A stretch of 64,000 nt of DNA from an uncultured Acetatifactor sp. (GTDB lineage: Bacteria; Bacillota; Clostridia; Lachnospirales; Lachnospiraceae): positions 59,632-123,631 of the forward strand of contig CAKRRS010000001.1 of NCBI GenBank assembly GCA_934394665.1, given 5' to 3'. The notes under the pieces are model-generated. The model made no database searches, had not been told where the DNA came from, and saw nothing but the letters and a program-made list of their open reading frames with translations. Positions 39,921 through 51,200 of the stretch are shown in pieces. Both the position numbers and the translations under genes were made by a program. Each line of letters starts with the position of its first letter. Position 1 is the first letter of the stretch.

Positions 39921-42839
39921 ATGAGAGTAGAAGATTTAACCACATACGAGATCATAGAAAAACGGGAGATTCCCGACATCAACAGTGTGACCTACCTGTG
40001 CCGTCATAAGAAGACCGGTGCCAGAGTGGCTCTGGTGTCCAACGATGATGAGAACAAGGTGTTTTACATCGGCTTCCGTACCACACCGAAGGATTCCACC
40101 GGTGTAGCACATATTCTGGAGCATTCCGTACTGTGCGGTTCCAAGGAGTTCCCGGTCAAGGATCCGTTTGTGGAACTGGTGAAGGGTTCCCTGAATACCT
40201 TTTTAAATGCCATGACCTATCCGGACAAGACGGTATACCCTGTGGCAAGCTGCAATGACAAGGATTTCCAGAACCTGATGCATGTCTATCTGGATGCGGT
40301 ATTTTATCCCAATATTTATAAAAATGAATCCATTTTCCGTCAGGAAGGCTGGCATTATGAGCTGGAAGGCGAAAACGAAGAACTGAAGGTCAACGGTGTC
40401 GTTTATAACGAGATGAAAGGTGCTTTCTCTTCGCCGGATGATGTACTGGAGCGGGAGATCATGAATTCCCTGTATCCTCATACGACCTACGGCTGTGAAT
40501 CCGGCGGTGACCCGGAGGTGATCCCGGAGCTGACCTACGAAGAGTTCCTGGATTTCCATCGGAAGTTCTATCATCCTTCCAACAGCTATATTTATCTCTA
40601 CGGCAACATGGATATGGCGGAGAAATTGACGTTCCTTGATGAGCAGTATCTGTCTGCTTATGATGCACTCACCGTGGATTCCGAAGTGACGGAAGAGCCT
40701 GCATTTACCGCACCGAACCGTATTGTCAGAGACTGTCCCATCGGTGAGGGAGAGGACGAAGAGGAGAATACCTATCTGTCCCAGAACTTCTGCGTGGGCA
40801 ACAGCCTGGATCCGAAGCTCTATATTGCGTTCCAGATCCTGGATTATGCGCTGTGCTCCGCACCGGGCGCACCCTTGAAACAGGCTTTGGTAGACCGCGG
40901 CGTGGGCAAAGATGTCTACAGCATTTATGAAAACGGTATCCGCCAGCCCTATTTCAGCGTGGTGGCAAAAGACACTTCCGTAGAGAAAGAACAGGAATTT
41001 TTACAGGTAACGGAGGAGGTTCTCGAGAAACTGGTGAAGGACGGCTTTGACGAGAAGGCACTCCTTGCCGGCATCAACTATTATGAATTCAAATACAGAG
41101 AGGCAGATTTCGGTTCCTATCCCAAGGGACTGATGTACGGCCTGCAGGTACTGGACAGCTGGCTGTACGATGACAAACTGCCGTTTATCCATATCGAGGC
41201 CAACGAGACTTTTGCGGAACTCAGGAAAGAAGTAAAGACCGGATATTTTGAAGCCCTGGTACAGAAATATCTGCTGGATAATCCCCATCGCAGTATCGTG
41301 ATCCTGCAGCCGAAGCTGGGACTGTTGGAAGAGCAGGAGCAGAAACAACGCGAAAAGCTGGCGAAAGTAAAAGAAGCCATGAGCGCAGAAGAACTGGAAC
41401 GGGTGAAAGATACTTTTGCAAAGCTGACTGCGTTTCAGGAGAGTGAAGACGCGAAGGAAGACCTGGAGAAAATTCCGTTGTTAAAGCGTGAAGACATGAA
41501 AAAAGAGGCAAATCTTCCGGTGAACGAGGTACGAAACATAGGGGACACCAAGCTTTTGTATCATAATCTGTTTACCAACGGCATCGGGTACCTGCGCCTG
41601 ATCTTCAGACTGGATCAGATTCCCGGAAAATATTTCCCTTATATCGGTATTCTGAAGGGATGCCTGGGACTTTTGAACACAGAGCATTATGCATACGGGG
41701 ATCTCTACAATGAGATGAATCTGGTGACCGGCGGTATGGCTGCAGTGAATAATGTCTACGGAGATCTGCAGGACACTGATAAATTTACGCTGACACTGGA
41801 ATTGAAGACGAAGGTATTTTACGACCGGATCGCAGAGGCAATTGACCTGATGCGCGAGATCGTGATGACCAGTGATTTTACCGATACGAAGAGACTGTAT
41901 GAGATCCTGGCAGAGGGCAAATCCCGTATGCAGGCGCAGATGACGAGCGGCGGACACAGCGTGGCGGCAGGAAGGGCGATGTCTTACGGCAGTGTGCCGG
42001 GAGCAGTGAGCGAGGAGATCTCCGGCATCCCGTTCTATCGTCTGACTGCAGATCTGGAAGCACATTTTGACGAGAAAAAAGAAGAACTGGTGGAGAAATT
42101 ACAGACTTTGCTGAAAATGATCTTCCGCCCGGAAAATCTGATGGTGGATTTTGTCGGCGAAGAAAAAGCAGTGGCACTTTTGGATGCTCCGGTGCAGGAT
42201 TTTAAAGCAGCACTTTATACGGATCCCGTGGAAAAAGAACATTATATTCCGGAAATCTCTCGTAAGAACGAAGGCTTCTTAACCTCAGGACAGGTCAACT
42301 ATGTGTGTCGTGCCGGTAATTTCCGCAAGAAGGGACTGAAATACACCGGTGCACTGCGTGTACTCAAGGTGATGCTGGGCTATGAATATCTGTGGGTCAA
42401 TGTCCGCGTGAAGGGCGGCGCCTACGGATGCATGTGCAGCTTCGGCAGATCCGGTGACAGCTATTTTGTCTCCTACAGAGATCCGAACCTGGGCAAGACC
42501 ATTGAAACTTACGAAAAAGCGGCAGATGCCATTGCACAGTTCACAGCGGATGAACGTACCATGACGCAGTATATCATCGGTGCGATCAGTGATCTGGATG
42601 TGTCCATGAATCCGGCAGCGAAGGGCTTGTACTCTCTGAGTGCCTACATGACCGGACTGGATGATGCTACGTTGCAGAGAGAACGTGACGAGCTGTTATC
42701 TGCCACTCAGGAGGATATCCGTGCCCTGTCTGCTCAAATCCGCGCATTTATGCAGGAGGATCTGCTCTGCGTCGTCGGAACAGCATCCAAGGTAAAAGAA
42801 GAGCAGGAACGCTTCCTAAAAGTGGAAAATTTGTTTTAA
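39921..42839 (+). CDS. M16C zinc metallopeptidase (PreP/insulinase type)
   Basis: 972 residues, the single-chain size of presequence-protease-like M16C enzymes. The inverted zinc motif HxxEH is His64-Ile-Leu-Glu67-His68 (HILEHSVLCGS), and a downstream Glu in VVYNEMKGA supplies the third ligand region. A hinge (M16C-associated domain, about 470-720) joins two halves into a chamber that takes short peptides. There is no signal peptide, so it is a cytoplasmic peptide-degrading enzyme. SD GAGG lies 10-11 nt before the ATG. The 183-bp gap upstream shows only small hairpins. Confidence 0.94.
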   Translation: MRVEDLTTYEIIEKREIPDINSVTYLCRHKKTGARVALVSNDDENKVFYIGFRTTPKDSTGVAHILEHSVLCGSKEFPVKDPFVELVKGSLNTFLNAMTYPDKTVYPVASCNDKDFQNLMHVYLDAVFYPNIYKNESIFRQEGWHYELEGENEELKVNGVVYNEMKGAFSSPDDVLEREIMNSLYPHTTYGCESGGDPEVIPELTYEEFLDFHRKFYHPSNSYIYLYGNMDMAEKLTFLDEQYLSAYDALTVDSEVTEEPAFTAPNRIVRDCPIGEGEDEEENTYLSQNFCVGNSLDPKLYIAFQILDYALCSAPGAPLKQALVDRGVGKDVYSIYENGIRQPYFSVVAKDTSVEKEQEFLQVTEEVLEKLVKDGFDEKALLAGINYYEFKYREADFGSYPKGLMYGLQVLDSWLYDDKLPFIHIEANETFAELRKEVKTGYFEALVQKYLLDNPHRSIVILQPKLGLLEEQEQKQREKLAKVKEAMSAEELERVKDTFAKLTAFQESEDAKEDLEKIPLLKREDMKKEANLPVNEVRNIGDTKLLYHNLFTNGIGYLRLIFRLDQIPGKYFPYIGILKGCLGLLNTEHYAYGDLYNEMNLVTGGMAAVNNVYGDLQDTDKFTLTLELKTKVFYDRIAEAIDLMREIVMTSDFTDTKRLYEILAEGKSRMQAQMTSGGHSVAAGRAMSYGSVPGAVSEEISGIPFYRLTADLEAHFDEKKEELVEKLQTLLKMIFRPENLMVDFVGEEKAVALLDAPVQDFKAALYTDPVEKEHYIPEISRKNEGFLTSGQVNYVCRAGNFRKKGLKYTGALRVLKVMLGYEYLWVNVRVKGGAYGCMCSFGRSGDSYFVSYRDPNLGKTIETYEKAADAIAQFTADERTMTQYIIGAISDLDVSMNPAAKGLYSLSAYMTGLDDATLQRERDELLSATQEDIRALSAQIRAFMQEDLLCVVGTASKVKEEQERFLKVENLF

Positions 42840-42864
42840 TATCTTTAATATTCTGAAACTTTTT

Positions 42865-42893
42865 ATGACAAAATTGCGTCTATAAGGTATACA
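42865..42893 (+). promoter_or_regulatory. Candidate promoter of the DUF4349-type lipoprotein gene
   Basis: ATGACA (42865-42870), 17-bp spacer, TATACA (42888-42893). Confidence 0.45.
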
Positions 42894-42980
42894 CATAAAA
42901 AGTCAACGGTAGATGTTAACAGGTGTTTGGCAGATACTTTATGCAGGAGACTGTTTGGCATCTACGGAAACGGAGGGGTT

Positions 42981-44048
42981 ATGAAAAAGCGTAAATTATC
43001 AACAAAACTGATGACAGGACTGCTCACCGCCGGAATGGTACTGACCTTAACTGCGTGCGGAAGCAGTTCGGACAGCCGTTACGGGGTCAGCAATCTCATG
43101 GATGCGGATTTCGTTGTGGGCGATGAGACAAGTGCGGCAACTGCGGAATCCTATTATGACAGCGGCTTTGACACGTCCGGTAGCGAATATACGGAGGAAA
43201 AAGCTTCCCCGGATACTACAGTCTCCGAGGAAAGCGCTGCAGGTGCGGCAGCCACAGACCGGAAGCTGATCAAGACCGTGAATATGGATGTGGAGACCAG
43301 AGAGTACGATAAGCTGCTTGCGACAGTGGAAAATAAGGTGACCGAGCTTGGCGGATACATAGAAAGTCTGGATGCCTATAACGGCAGCATGTATAACAGT
43401 TATCGCTCTACGAGAAATGCCAATCTGACCATCCGGATTCCGAAGGATCAACTGGATGACTTCCTGAACACGGTATCCGATATCGGCAATGTGACGAGCC
43501 GCTCGGAAAATGTGCAGGATGTGACACTGACTTACGTAGATCTGCAGAGTCACAGAGCTGCTTTACAGACGGAGCAGGAGAGACTGTTACAACTGTTGGA
43601 GCAGGCAGAGAACATCGACGATATTATCTCTATCGAACAGCGCCTGTCAGATGTCAGATACCAGTTGGAAAGTATGGAATCCCAGCTTCGCAGCTATGAC
43701 AATCAGGTAGATTACAGCACCGTATATCTTTACATCAACGAAGTAGAGGTATATACTCCGGTAGAGGAAGAGACTGTCTGGGAGCGTATTTCCACAGGTT
43801 TTGCAGACAGCCTGAAGAACATCGGAGAAGGTCTGAAGGAGGCCGGCATCTGGTTCGTGATCCATATCCCGTATCTGGTGCTCTGGGCGGTTGTGATTTT
43901 GATTTTGATTCTGATTCTGAAAAAAATCAAGAAGCGCACGAAACGGATTCGGGCGGAGGAACAGAAAAAATTCGCCGAAGAGGAAGCAAAAATGCAGAAA
44001 ACTTTGCAGGAAACGGCAACAACCACCGACTGCCAGACCGGTAACTGA
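42981..44048 (+). CDS. DUF4349-type membrane lipoprotein
   Basis: Lipoprotein signal with lipobox LTAC (Cys26). A Ser/Glu/Asp-rich linker is followed by the DUF4349 pattern: RKLIKTVNMDVETREYDKL, GGYIES, LTIRIPKDQLDDFL, then a coiled coil (LQSHRAALQTEQERLLQLLEQ region) and a C-terminal membrane helix (about 290-312) with a basic cytoplasmic tail. It is thus tethered at both ends, by lipid and by helix. Function of the family is unknown; it is thought to be a surface or envelope-sensing protein. ATG 42981 has GGAGGGG upstream; the earlier in-frame start at 42927 is rejected. Confidence 0.88.
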   Translation: MKKRKLSTKLMTGLLTAGMVLTLTACGSSSDSRYGVSNLMDADFVVGDETSAATAESYYDSGFDTSGSEYTEEKASPDTTVSEESAAGAAATDRKLIKTVNMDVETREYDKLLATVENKVTELGGYIESLDAYNGSMYNSYRSTRNANLTIRIPKDQLDDFLNTVSDIGNVTSRSENVQDVTLTYVDLQSHRAALQTEQERLLQLLEQAENIDDIISIEQRLSDVRYQLESMESQLRSYDNQVDYSTVYLYINEVEVYTPVEEETVWERISTGFADSLKNIGEGLKEAGIWFVIHIPYLVLWAVVILILILILKKIKKRTKRIRAEEQKKFAEEEAKMQKTLQETATTTDCQTGN

Positions 44049-44091
44049 CAGAAACCTGTCAGCAACAATTACAAGAACAGGAGAAATAAAA

Positions 44092-45009
44092 ATGAACGAA
44101 AATCCGGCATATAAATCCGGCTTTGCCACACTGATCGGACGCCCCAATGTAGGAAAATCCACCCTGATGAACCGTCTGATCGGACAGAAGATCGCAATTA
44201 CATCCAACAAGCCCCAGACTACCCGCAACCGCATCCAGACTGTGCTGACCCTGGAGGAAGGTCAGATCGTCTTCCTGGATACTCCCGGTATTCACAAGGC
44301 GAAAAACAAGCTGGGCGACTACATGGTAAACGTGGCGGAGCACACATTAAACGATGTGGATGTGATCCTGTGGCTGGTGGAGCCGACGAATTTCATCGGT
44401 GCCGGAGAACGTCATATTATTGAACAGCTGAAGAAGACCAAGACACCTGTGATCCTGGTGATCAACAAGACGGATACTGTGAAAAAAGATGATATTCTGG
44501 CTTTTATTGAAACCTATCGCAAGGAACTGGATTTTCAGGAGATTGTTCCGGTATCTGCCCTGAAGGGTGACAACACGGATGTGCTGATCCGGTGCATCTT
44601 AAAATATCTGCCTTACGGCCCGGCATTTTACGATGAGGATACCATTACCGATCAGCCGATGCGGCAGATCGTAGCGGAACTGATCCGCGAAAAGGCTCTG
44701 CGCCTGCTCTCCGAGGAGATTCCCCACGGGATTGCCGTGACGGTAGAGAGCATGAAGGAGCGCGGTAACATCTGTGATATCGAAGCCACCATTATCTGCG
44801 AGAGAGATTCCCATAAGGGTATCATCATCGGAAAAGGCGGACAGATGCTGAAAAAGATCGGCTCCCAGGCACGTCCGGAGATTGAAGATATGCTGGAGAT
44901 GAAGGTCAATCTGCAGCTTTGGGTAAAGGTGAAAAAAGACTGGAGAGACAGCGATATTTTATTGAAGAATTTTGGATACAATCCGAAAGATATTGACAGG
45001 AATGAATAA
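44092..45009 (+). CDS. era: GTPase Era
   Basis: Essential GTPase that binds 16S rRNA near the anti-Shine-Dalgarno end and helps 30S maturation. G motifs: GRPNVGKS (16-23), DTPG (63-66), NKTD (125-128) and SALK. The C-terminal KH RNA-binding domain contains GIIIGKGGQML. 305 residues is normal. It starts 43 nt after the DUF4349-type gene with SD AGGAG. The order era - yqzL-like - recO matches that of Bacillus and many clostridia. Confidence 0.98.
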   Translation: MNENPAYKSGFATLIGRPNVGKSTLMNRLIGQKIAITSNKPQTTRNRIQTVLTLEEGQIVFLDTPGIHKAKNKLGDYMVNVAEHTLNDVDVILWLVEPTNFIGAGERHIIEQLKKTKTPVILVINKTDTVKKDDILAFIETYRKELDFQEIVPVSALKGDNTDVLIRCILKYLPYGPAFYDEDTITDQPMRQIVAELIREKALRLLSEEIPHGIAVTVESMKERGNICDIEATIICERDSHKGIIIGKGGQMLKKIGSQARPEIEDMLEMKVNLQLWVKVKKDWRDSDILLKNFGYNPKDIDRNE

Positions 45010-45106
45010 TTTTTTAACGGGAATATAAATCAGAATTTTGCAGACCCTATTTTTACAAAAGGATCATACAGCTTGATAACTTTGATAGAAGAGGGGGATG
45101 CATAAG

Positions 45107-45301
45107 ATGCAGTTTTCGAATTACTGGCAGCAATTTGAACATACCGGCAGAGTGGAGGATTACCTAAGCTATCTGTATCATACAGCCAAAGAGACCGGCA
45201 CAGATACGGTAAGGGACAGCTGTCAGGAAGACTGTAGGGCGCAAGGCGGCACTGATCTTGCCGCCGGGGAGGAAGAGCCATGCAGGAATCCCTGTATGTA
45301 A
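45107..45301 (+). CDS. YqzL-like small protein
   Basis: 64 residues. The N-terminal part (WQQFEHTGRVEDYLSYLY) matches the short YqzL family (W-x-x-F-x-x-TG-x-x-x-x-YL), found between era and recO in Firmicutes. The second half (after residue 32) is an acidic, Cys-containing extension that Bacillus YqzL lacks. ATG 45107 is used: the GAGGGGG site directly abuts the other ATG at 45098 and sits 9 nt from this one. It overlaps recO by 22 bp. Function unknown. Confidence 0.75.
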   Translation: MQFSNYWQQFEHTGRVEDYLSYLYHTAKETGTDTVRDSCQEDCRAQGGTDLAAGEEEPCRNPCM

Positions 45302-45930
45302 CAGGAATTGTATTAAAACAGACACCGTTCGGCGAATATGACAGGCGGGTATGTCTGCTTACCAGAGAAAAAGGGAAGATCACTGCTTTTGCCAGAGGGG
45401 CGAGAAAGCCGGGCAACCGGCTGGCGGCAGCGACCAACCCTTTTGCTTTTGGCACCTTTCGGCTGTATGAGGGAAGAAGCTCTTACACATTGTCGGAAGC
45501 AGAGATTCAGAATTATTTTGAAGAACTGATGACGGATTATATGGGAGCCTGCTACGGTGCTTATTTTGCGGAAGTTGCGGACTATTATTGCCGGGAAAAT
45601 AATGACGAAAAAGAAATGCTGAAGCTTTTGTATCAGTCGCTGCGGGCTTTGTGTGCGCCGTCTCTTGCCAATGAACTGGTGCAGAGTATTTTTGAATTGA
45701 AAGCGATTGCCATCAACGGGGAATATCCCGGAGCGCCCGAAGGACGCACACTGGAGGAATCCACACTGTATGCCTTACAGTACATATCGGAAAGCCCCGT
45801 GGAAAAACTTTATACTTTTACAGTATCGGACAAAGTTCTGGAAGAATTAAAACAGATTGCGTTGGAATATCGAAAACGTTTCATGGACAGGTCGTTCAAA
45901 AGTCTTGAAATACTCAAAACTCTATGTTAA
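45280..45930 (+). CDS. recO: DNA repair protein RecO
   Basis: Mediator protein of RecFOR recombination; anneals SSB-coated strands and helps load RecA. N-terminal OB fold: TGIVLKQTPFGEYDRRVCLLTREKG, then ARGARKPGNRLAAATNPF with the conserved basic RG-RKP segment. The rest is the helical domain. The family zinc finger of four cysteines is not seen, and the 216-residue length is at the short end, as in other Lachnospiraceae-like sequences. SD GGGGAGGAAG precedes the ATG, inside the preceding gene. Confidence 0.93.
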   Translation: MQESLYVTGIVLKQTPFGEYDRRVCLLTREKGKITAFARGARKPGNRLAAATNPFAFGTFRLYEGRSSYTLSEAEIQNYFEELMTDYMGACYGAYFAEVADYYCRENNDEKEMLKLLYQSLRALCAPSLANELVQSIFELKAIAINGEYPGAPEGRTLEESTLYALQYISESPVEKLYTFTVSDKVLEELKQIALEYRKRFMDRSFKSLEILKTLC

Positions 45931-45967
45931 AATCGGATAAGGCTGATGCCGAAAAGGAGACTCATTT

Positions 45968-46612
45968 ATGGGGCATAGTGTGAAAAACAGGAATAAAAAG
46001 GTTGCCACGGCAGTGCTTATAGGTGCACTTTCAGCTGTTTCCTTAAGTGGCTGTGGTAAGGCGGCAAAGCTTCCGGACACAGTGGTGAATACTTCCCTGG
46101 TGGTGGATAAGGACGGCAGAGTGACCTCTTATCTGGTGGATACTTTTGACAAAGATTTCTACAACCTGGACGGACTGAAGGAAATGGTGCAAAGTGAGGC
46201 GGACGCCTTTAACATTGCACATGCGGATGCGCCGGAAGATCCCCTGGCAGTCAAGGCAGTCCAGAGCGTAGGTGAGGGTGCCACAGTGCAGGTCGTGGAA
46301 GAGTTCACCGATACAAAGGTTTACGAGGAATACACGGAACAGGAGCTGTTCTATGGAACCAGAGTGGAAGCCCTGGCGGACGGAATCAGTGTGAATCTGG
46401 ATCTGGTAAATGCAGAGGACGGAACACCGGCGGATCAGAAAAAGCTGGAAAAAGCACTGGAGAAAAACCATCTGCTCATTACGAATGCAAGCGCATATAT
46501 TTACTGTCCGTATCAGGTATTGTACGTCAGTGAGGGCGTAGTCATGGGAGAGGACGGTTATGTGGATGCTTCCCAGTCCGACGGCGTTGTAACAATACTG
46601 ATGAAAAAGTAG
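45968..46612 (+). CDS. Putative lipoprotein, unknown
   Basis: Basic N-terminus, hydrophobic stretch and lipobox LSGC (Cys29), so membrane-anchored by lipid after export. The mature part (185 residues) is acidic with alternating beta and alpha pattern; VVNTSLVVDKDGRVTSYLVDTF near the start recalls clostridial lipoproteins of unknown role. No catalytic motif seen. SD AAGGAG lies 37 nt after recO, so co-transcription is possible. A hairpin (46638-46664, without U-run) lies between it and glyS. Confidence 0.82.
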   Translation: MGHSVKNRNKKVATAVLIGALSAVSLSGCGKAAKLPDTVVNTSLVVDKDGRVTSYLVDTFDKDFYNLDGLKEMVQSEADAFNIAHADAPEDPLAVKAVQSVGEGATVQVVEEFTDTKVYEEYTEQELFYGTRVEALADGISVNLDLVNAEDGTPADQKKLEKALEKNHLLITNASAYIYCPYQVLYVSEGVVMGEDGYVDASQSDGVVTILMKK

Positions 46613-46718
46613 ATCTGCAGGCAGACTCGCAGACTTTATCATCGCCGATAAGTGAGGCGGTGATCCGTGATTATGGTAGTAATATACAAATATATAGCAA
46701 GAAAGGTTTGGTACTGAC

Positions 46719-48107
46719 ATGGAAAAGACAATGGAGAAAATCGTAGCCCTGGCAAAAGCAAGAGGTTTTGTATATCCCGGTTCCGAGATCTACGGCGGAC
46801 TGGCAAATACCTGGGATTACGGTAATCTTGGCGTAGAGCTGAAGAATAACGTGAAAAAGGCATGGTGGCAGAAGTTCGTTCAGGAGAGTCCTTACAACGT
46901 CGGTGTGGACTGCGCGATCCTGATGAATCCCCAGACATGGGTAGCCAGCGGACATCTGGGCGGTTTCTCCGATCCTCTGATGGACTGTAAGGAATGCCAT
47001 GAGCGTTTCCGTGCCGACAAACTGATCGAGGATTTCTGCGAGGAGAACGGTATTGCACTGGAAGGCAGCGTAGACGGCTGGAGTCAGGAAGAGATGAAGA
47101 ATTTCATCGAGGAGCACAATGTTCCCTGTCCTACCTGCGGTAAGCACAACTTTACCGATATCCGTCAGTTCAACCTGATGTTCAAGACATTCCAGGGTGT
47201 TACCGAGGATGCAAAGAACACAGTATATTTAAGACCCGAGACCGCACAGGGTATTTTTGTTAACTTCAAAAATGTACAGAGAACTTCCCGCAAGAAGATT
47301 CCCTTCGGTATCGGACAGATCGGTAAGTCCTTCCGTAACGAGATCACACCCGGTAACTTTACGTTCCGTACCAGAGAGTTTGAGCAGATGGAGCTGGAGT
47401 TCTTCTGTGAGCCCGGCACCGATATGGAATGGTTCCGGTACTGGAGAGGTTTCTGCCGTGACTGGCTGCTGTCCTTAGGTATCAAGGAAGACGAGATGAG
47501 ACTGCGTGACCATTCTCCCGAGGAGCTGTGCTTCTACAGTAAGGGAACCACAGATATCGAGTTCCTGTTCCCCTTCGGCTGGGGCGAACTGTGGGGTATC
47601 GCTGACAGAACCGATTACGATCTGACCCAGCATGCCAATACCTCCGGCGAGGATATGACTTACTTTGATGACGAGAAGAAGGAGAAGTATATTCCTTACG
47701 TTATCGAGCCTTCCCTGGGAGCAGACAGAGTGGTTCTGGCATTCCTGTGTGCCGCTTATGACGAGGAAGAACTGGAAGGCGGAGATATGCGTACCGTGCT
47801 TCGTTTCCACCCCGCACTGGCACCGGTAAAAATCGGTGTGCTGCCTCTGTCCAAGAAGCTGAACGAGGGTGCTGAGAAGATTTACGCACAGCTTTCCAAG
47901 AAGTATAACTGTGAGTTCGATGACAGAGGAAACATCGGTAAGAGATATCGTCGTCAGGATGAGATCGGTACGCCTTTCTGCGTAACTTACGACTTTGATT
48001 CCGAGACTGATGGATGCGTTACCGTTCGTTTTCGTGATTCCATGGAACAGGAGCGTGTTGCGATCGCTGATCTGGATGCTTACTTTGCAGATAAGTTTAC
48101 ATTCTAA
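46719..48107 (+). CDS. glyS: Glycyl-tRNA synthetase, alpha2 type
   Basis: Class II synthetase of the single-chain (GlyQS) type, charging tRNA-Gly. Visible: zinc-binding CKEC and [19 protein letters not shown], motif 2 (SFRNEITPG then [12 protein letters not shown]), motif 3 ([14 protein letters not shown]) and the C-terminal anticodon-binding domain (from about 365). 462 residues is normal. No T-box leader is present in the 106-bp upstream gap. The ATG is preceded by GAAAGG at 11 nt. A strong terminator follows at once. Confidence 0.97.
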   Translation: MEKTMEKIVALAKARGFVYPGSEIYGGLANTWDYGNLGVELKNNVKKAWWQKFVQESPYNVGVDCAILMNPQTWVASGHLGGFSDPLMDCKECHERFRADKLIEDFCEENGIALEGSVDGWSQEEMKNFIEEHNVPCPTCGKHNFTDIRQFNLMFKTFQGVTEDAKNTVYLRPETAQGIFVNFKNVQRTSRKKIPFGIGQIGKSFRNEITPGNFTFRTREFEQMELEFFCEPGTDMEWFRYWRGFCRDWLLSLGIKEDEMRLRDHSPEELCFYSKGTTDIEFLFPFGWGELWGIADRTDYDLTQHANTSGEDMTYFDDEKKEKYIPYVIEPSLGADRVVLAFLCAAYDEEELEGGDMRTVLRFHPALAPVKIGVLPLSKKLNEGAEKIYAQLSKKYNCEFDDRGNIGKRYRRQDEIGTPFCVTYDFDSETDGCVTVRFRDSMEQERVAIADLDAYFADKFTF

Positions 48108-48118
48108 GATCACTATTC

Positions 48119-48149
48119 AGGAGCAGAAAGATTTTTCTGCTCCTTTTTT
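48119..48149 (+). terminator. Terminator of glyS
   Basis: Perfect 11-bp stem AGGAGCAGAAA / TTTCTGCTCCT (48119-48129, 48134-48144), 4-nt loop, T-run to 48149. Confidence 0.92.
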
Positions 48150-48202
48150 ATATCTTTTTCTATTGGTACGAAAAGTTTGATACTTACAGTGGAGGGGACA
48201 GC

Positions 48203-51200
48203 GTGGAACCGATCGAAGTGTTTCAGATTCTGGGAATCGAACAGACAAAAGACGAAAGGGCACTGAAGAATGCTTATCGTGACAAGCTGGCGGTAACGAA
48301 TCCGGAGGATGATCCGGAAGGCTTCAAGCGACTGCGGACGGCTTATGAGGAGGCCTGCCGCTATGCCAGAACGCCGGATGCAGAAGAGAACGAGGAGGCG
48401 GAACCAACGCTGGAGGACGATACTCCGGCAGGACAGTGGGTACGTGGTGTTCGGAAGGTCTATGAGAATATTACGGACCGCTGTGATGCGGAAAAATGGA
48501 AAGCGCTTTTTGAGGCGGATGACTTTCTTTCTCTGGAGGAAGAGGAAAACTGCACCACTTATCTGCTTCGTTTTCTGATGGAACATTATAAGCTGCCGAC
48601 CGCAATCTGGAAGCTTCTGGATGAGAAAATCCACATTGTACAGAATGCGGGGGTCTTCAGAGAGCGCTTTCCGGCACAGTTTGTAAGCTATATGGTACAT
48701 AAGTGCGAATCCGGGGAAGAAGTGGATTTTTCCGAGTTCCGTGGTGCGGAAGATGCGGATTACGATCAGTTTCTGCAATATTATGACAGAGCTTATCAGG
48801 CGCTGCAGGAGAAAAAATTACAGGAAGCGGAGCAGATGATCGGATGTGGGGATGCCCTGGGGATTACCCACCCTGTTATGGAGATCTGCCGTGCGTTCCT
48901 CTATGAAGGAAAGGGACAGACCGCAGAAGCCATTACTTTGTTAAAGAAACTGTCTGCAAAATATCCGGAGGATGATCTGATCGCTTACAATACGGCGGAA
49001 ATACTGTGGAGAAATGAAGGGCGCGTAGAAGCGTCTGCTATTTATGGGAGTCTTCGGGAGAAACTGCCGAAACACTACATGGCGAACCTGCGTCTGACGG
49101 ACTGGTATTATGAGCAGGGGAACTATAAAGAGGCAAAAAAATGTGCGGAAGAGATTCTTTCCGTAGGCGGAGACGACACATTTCTGGAGACACTGCAGAA
49201 GATCAACACCGAATTGGAACGGGAAATGAAACGGGAATATGCGCAGAACCATGATCCCGGTCTGGGACTGGATCTGGGCTGGTGCTATCTGCAGGATGGC
49301 AGGACCGATCTGGGAATCCGCACGGTCAGGGAGCTGGAAGCAAAAGTTCCTGCGGACAGGCGTGAGGAATATCTGGGACTTATGACAAAACTGCTGGCAG
49401 AAGCGGCAGAATATGAGAAGGCAATTTCCATGGCAGCCAAATGGGAAGAAAGCCTGGAGAAAAAGATCCTCCGGGATACAGATGCCGAAGAAGAGGAAAA
49501 AGACAGAGACCGGATCCGACAGTCACATATGATCCGGATGCAGTGCTATCGGGCTTATGGCTATGTACAGCCGGAAAAATTCGCCGAAGCCATTGCGGAA
49601 GCGGAAAAAGCCGAGACCGGAACGCCGAAGGATATCGGTATGCTGATCGAAAAGGCACAGATCTATGTGGAGATGGAAGAGTATGAACGCTGTGCAGAGA
49701 TATCCCAGAAACTGATCGAGGATTATCAGGTTTACGCTGCATATGCCAACGAACTGGAAGCGGCGAAGAGGCAGTGGAATGCAGCAGGGGTGATCCAGAA
49801 CGGCAGAGCCTGTTTAAATTATTTTCCAACCTATGTCAAGGCCTATGAAATGATGGCAAAGGTGTACATGGATCTGACACATCCGGAGGAACTGAAGGAA
49901 CTGTTACAACAGGCGAAGGATAATAATGTCAAAAGTGTGATCCTGGATGCCTATGAATGGCAGCTGACCAATACTGGGCTTCCCCAGGAACAGATGAACG
50001 ACGCCATAGATAAATTCCGGAAGAAATATCTGAGCAAACTGGAAGCGGGCAAGACCATATTTTACCGGAGAGGACTTCCGATCATTACGGAATATCTGTA
50101 TGCCTACCCTTGTGAATTTTTACTGGTGGAGCGCGGAGATTTTCATAATGCGGCAGGCTGTCTGGAGGCGGCAAAAGCGGATTATGAAAAGGCGCTTTCC
50201 ACGAACCCGGCCAATCCTTTTGCCTGGAAAGGACTGGCACGGATCCACAGATGCCGCGGCAAATACGATGAAGCCATGATCTGCCTGAGAAAATGTGTAT
50301 TTTTCTATGAAAAGAGCGGAACACAGAATCATGCCTGGCCGGAACTGATTGCGGAACAGGCAGAAATTTATTTTTTGCTGGGCAATACGGAAATGGCGGA
50401 ACAGTTTTACCGGAGATACCGTGAGATGACGGGAAGTGCCGGAGACCGGGACCGGAACCGTATGAGGGATTTCGCCAGATGTCTGGCCTGCAATGACAAG
50501 ACTACGGAGGGATTAAAAGTTCTGGAGAAGGCATTCGTCAATGTACTGGATGCGGCAGGAGAAAAGCTGGATCTGTGTGTCTGGTGCGGGGAAAAGACGA
50601 TCGCCGGAAATATTCTGACATCGTGGCCGGAGAAGATCGAACTGCTTGGGAAAAATACCGGGAATACCCAGGAGTATTTCGAAGATTACTTTTTCCATCT
50701 GGGATGGTATGGGCTGATCTGTGGTTCAGGAAAGGTGGCCATCGAGAATATGGATAAGGCACTGATCTTCCATAAGGAGGATCTCAGCAAAAAGGATGAC
50801 ATTGCGGACCTGATCCTTGCATGCATCCTGTACGGAGATAAGAAGAAAGGTGCTGACTATGCACAGGCGTTGAAAGCCTGCATGGAAAGAGAAGATAAAA
50901 GCGGCAAGGATGTGTATCTGAAATATCCGAAGCTTCGGATCGTACACGAATATCTGGCGGGATATTATACGGCCACCGATGAGGAACAGGATACGCTCCT
51001 GCAACTGGACAAAGACTGTTCCTTCTGCCATGGCTGTGTACATCCCGTCTGCGAGGAACTGGAGATGGTACGGATACTGCAGATGCTGAAAAAGGGCCGG
51101 GAGAAAGAAGCACTGGAGCGGCTGAAAGGGCAGATGCAGGAACATCCAGGAATGGGATTGCAGGCCATCTGGCACCGGTATCATTCGGAACAGGTGACGA

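Noticed and set aside
46613..46718. T-box leader before glyS
   Set aside because: The gap is too short and has no T-box sequence or antiterminator; only a small hairpin at 46638-46664.
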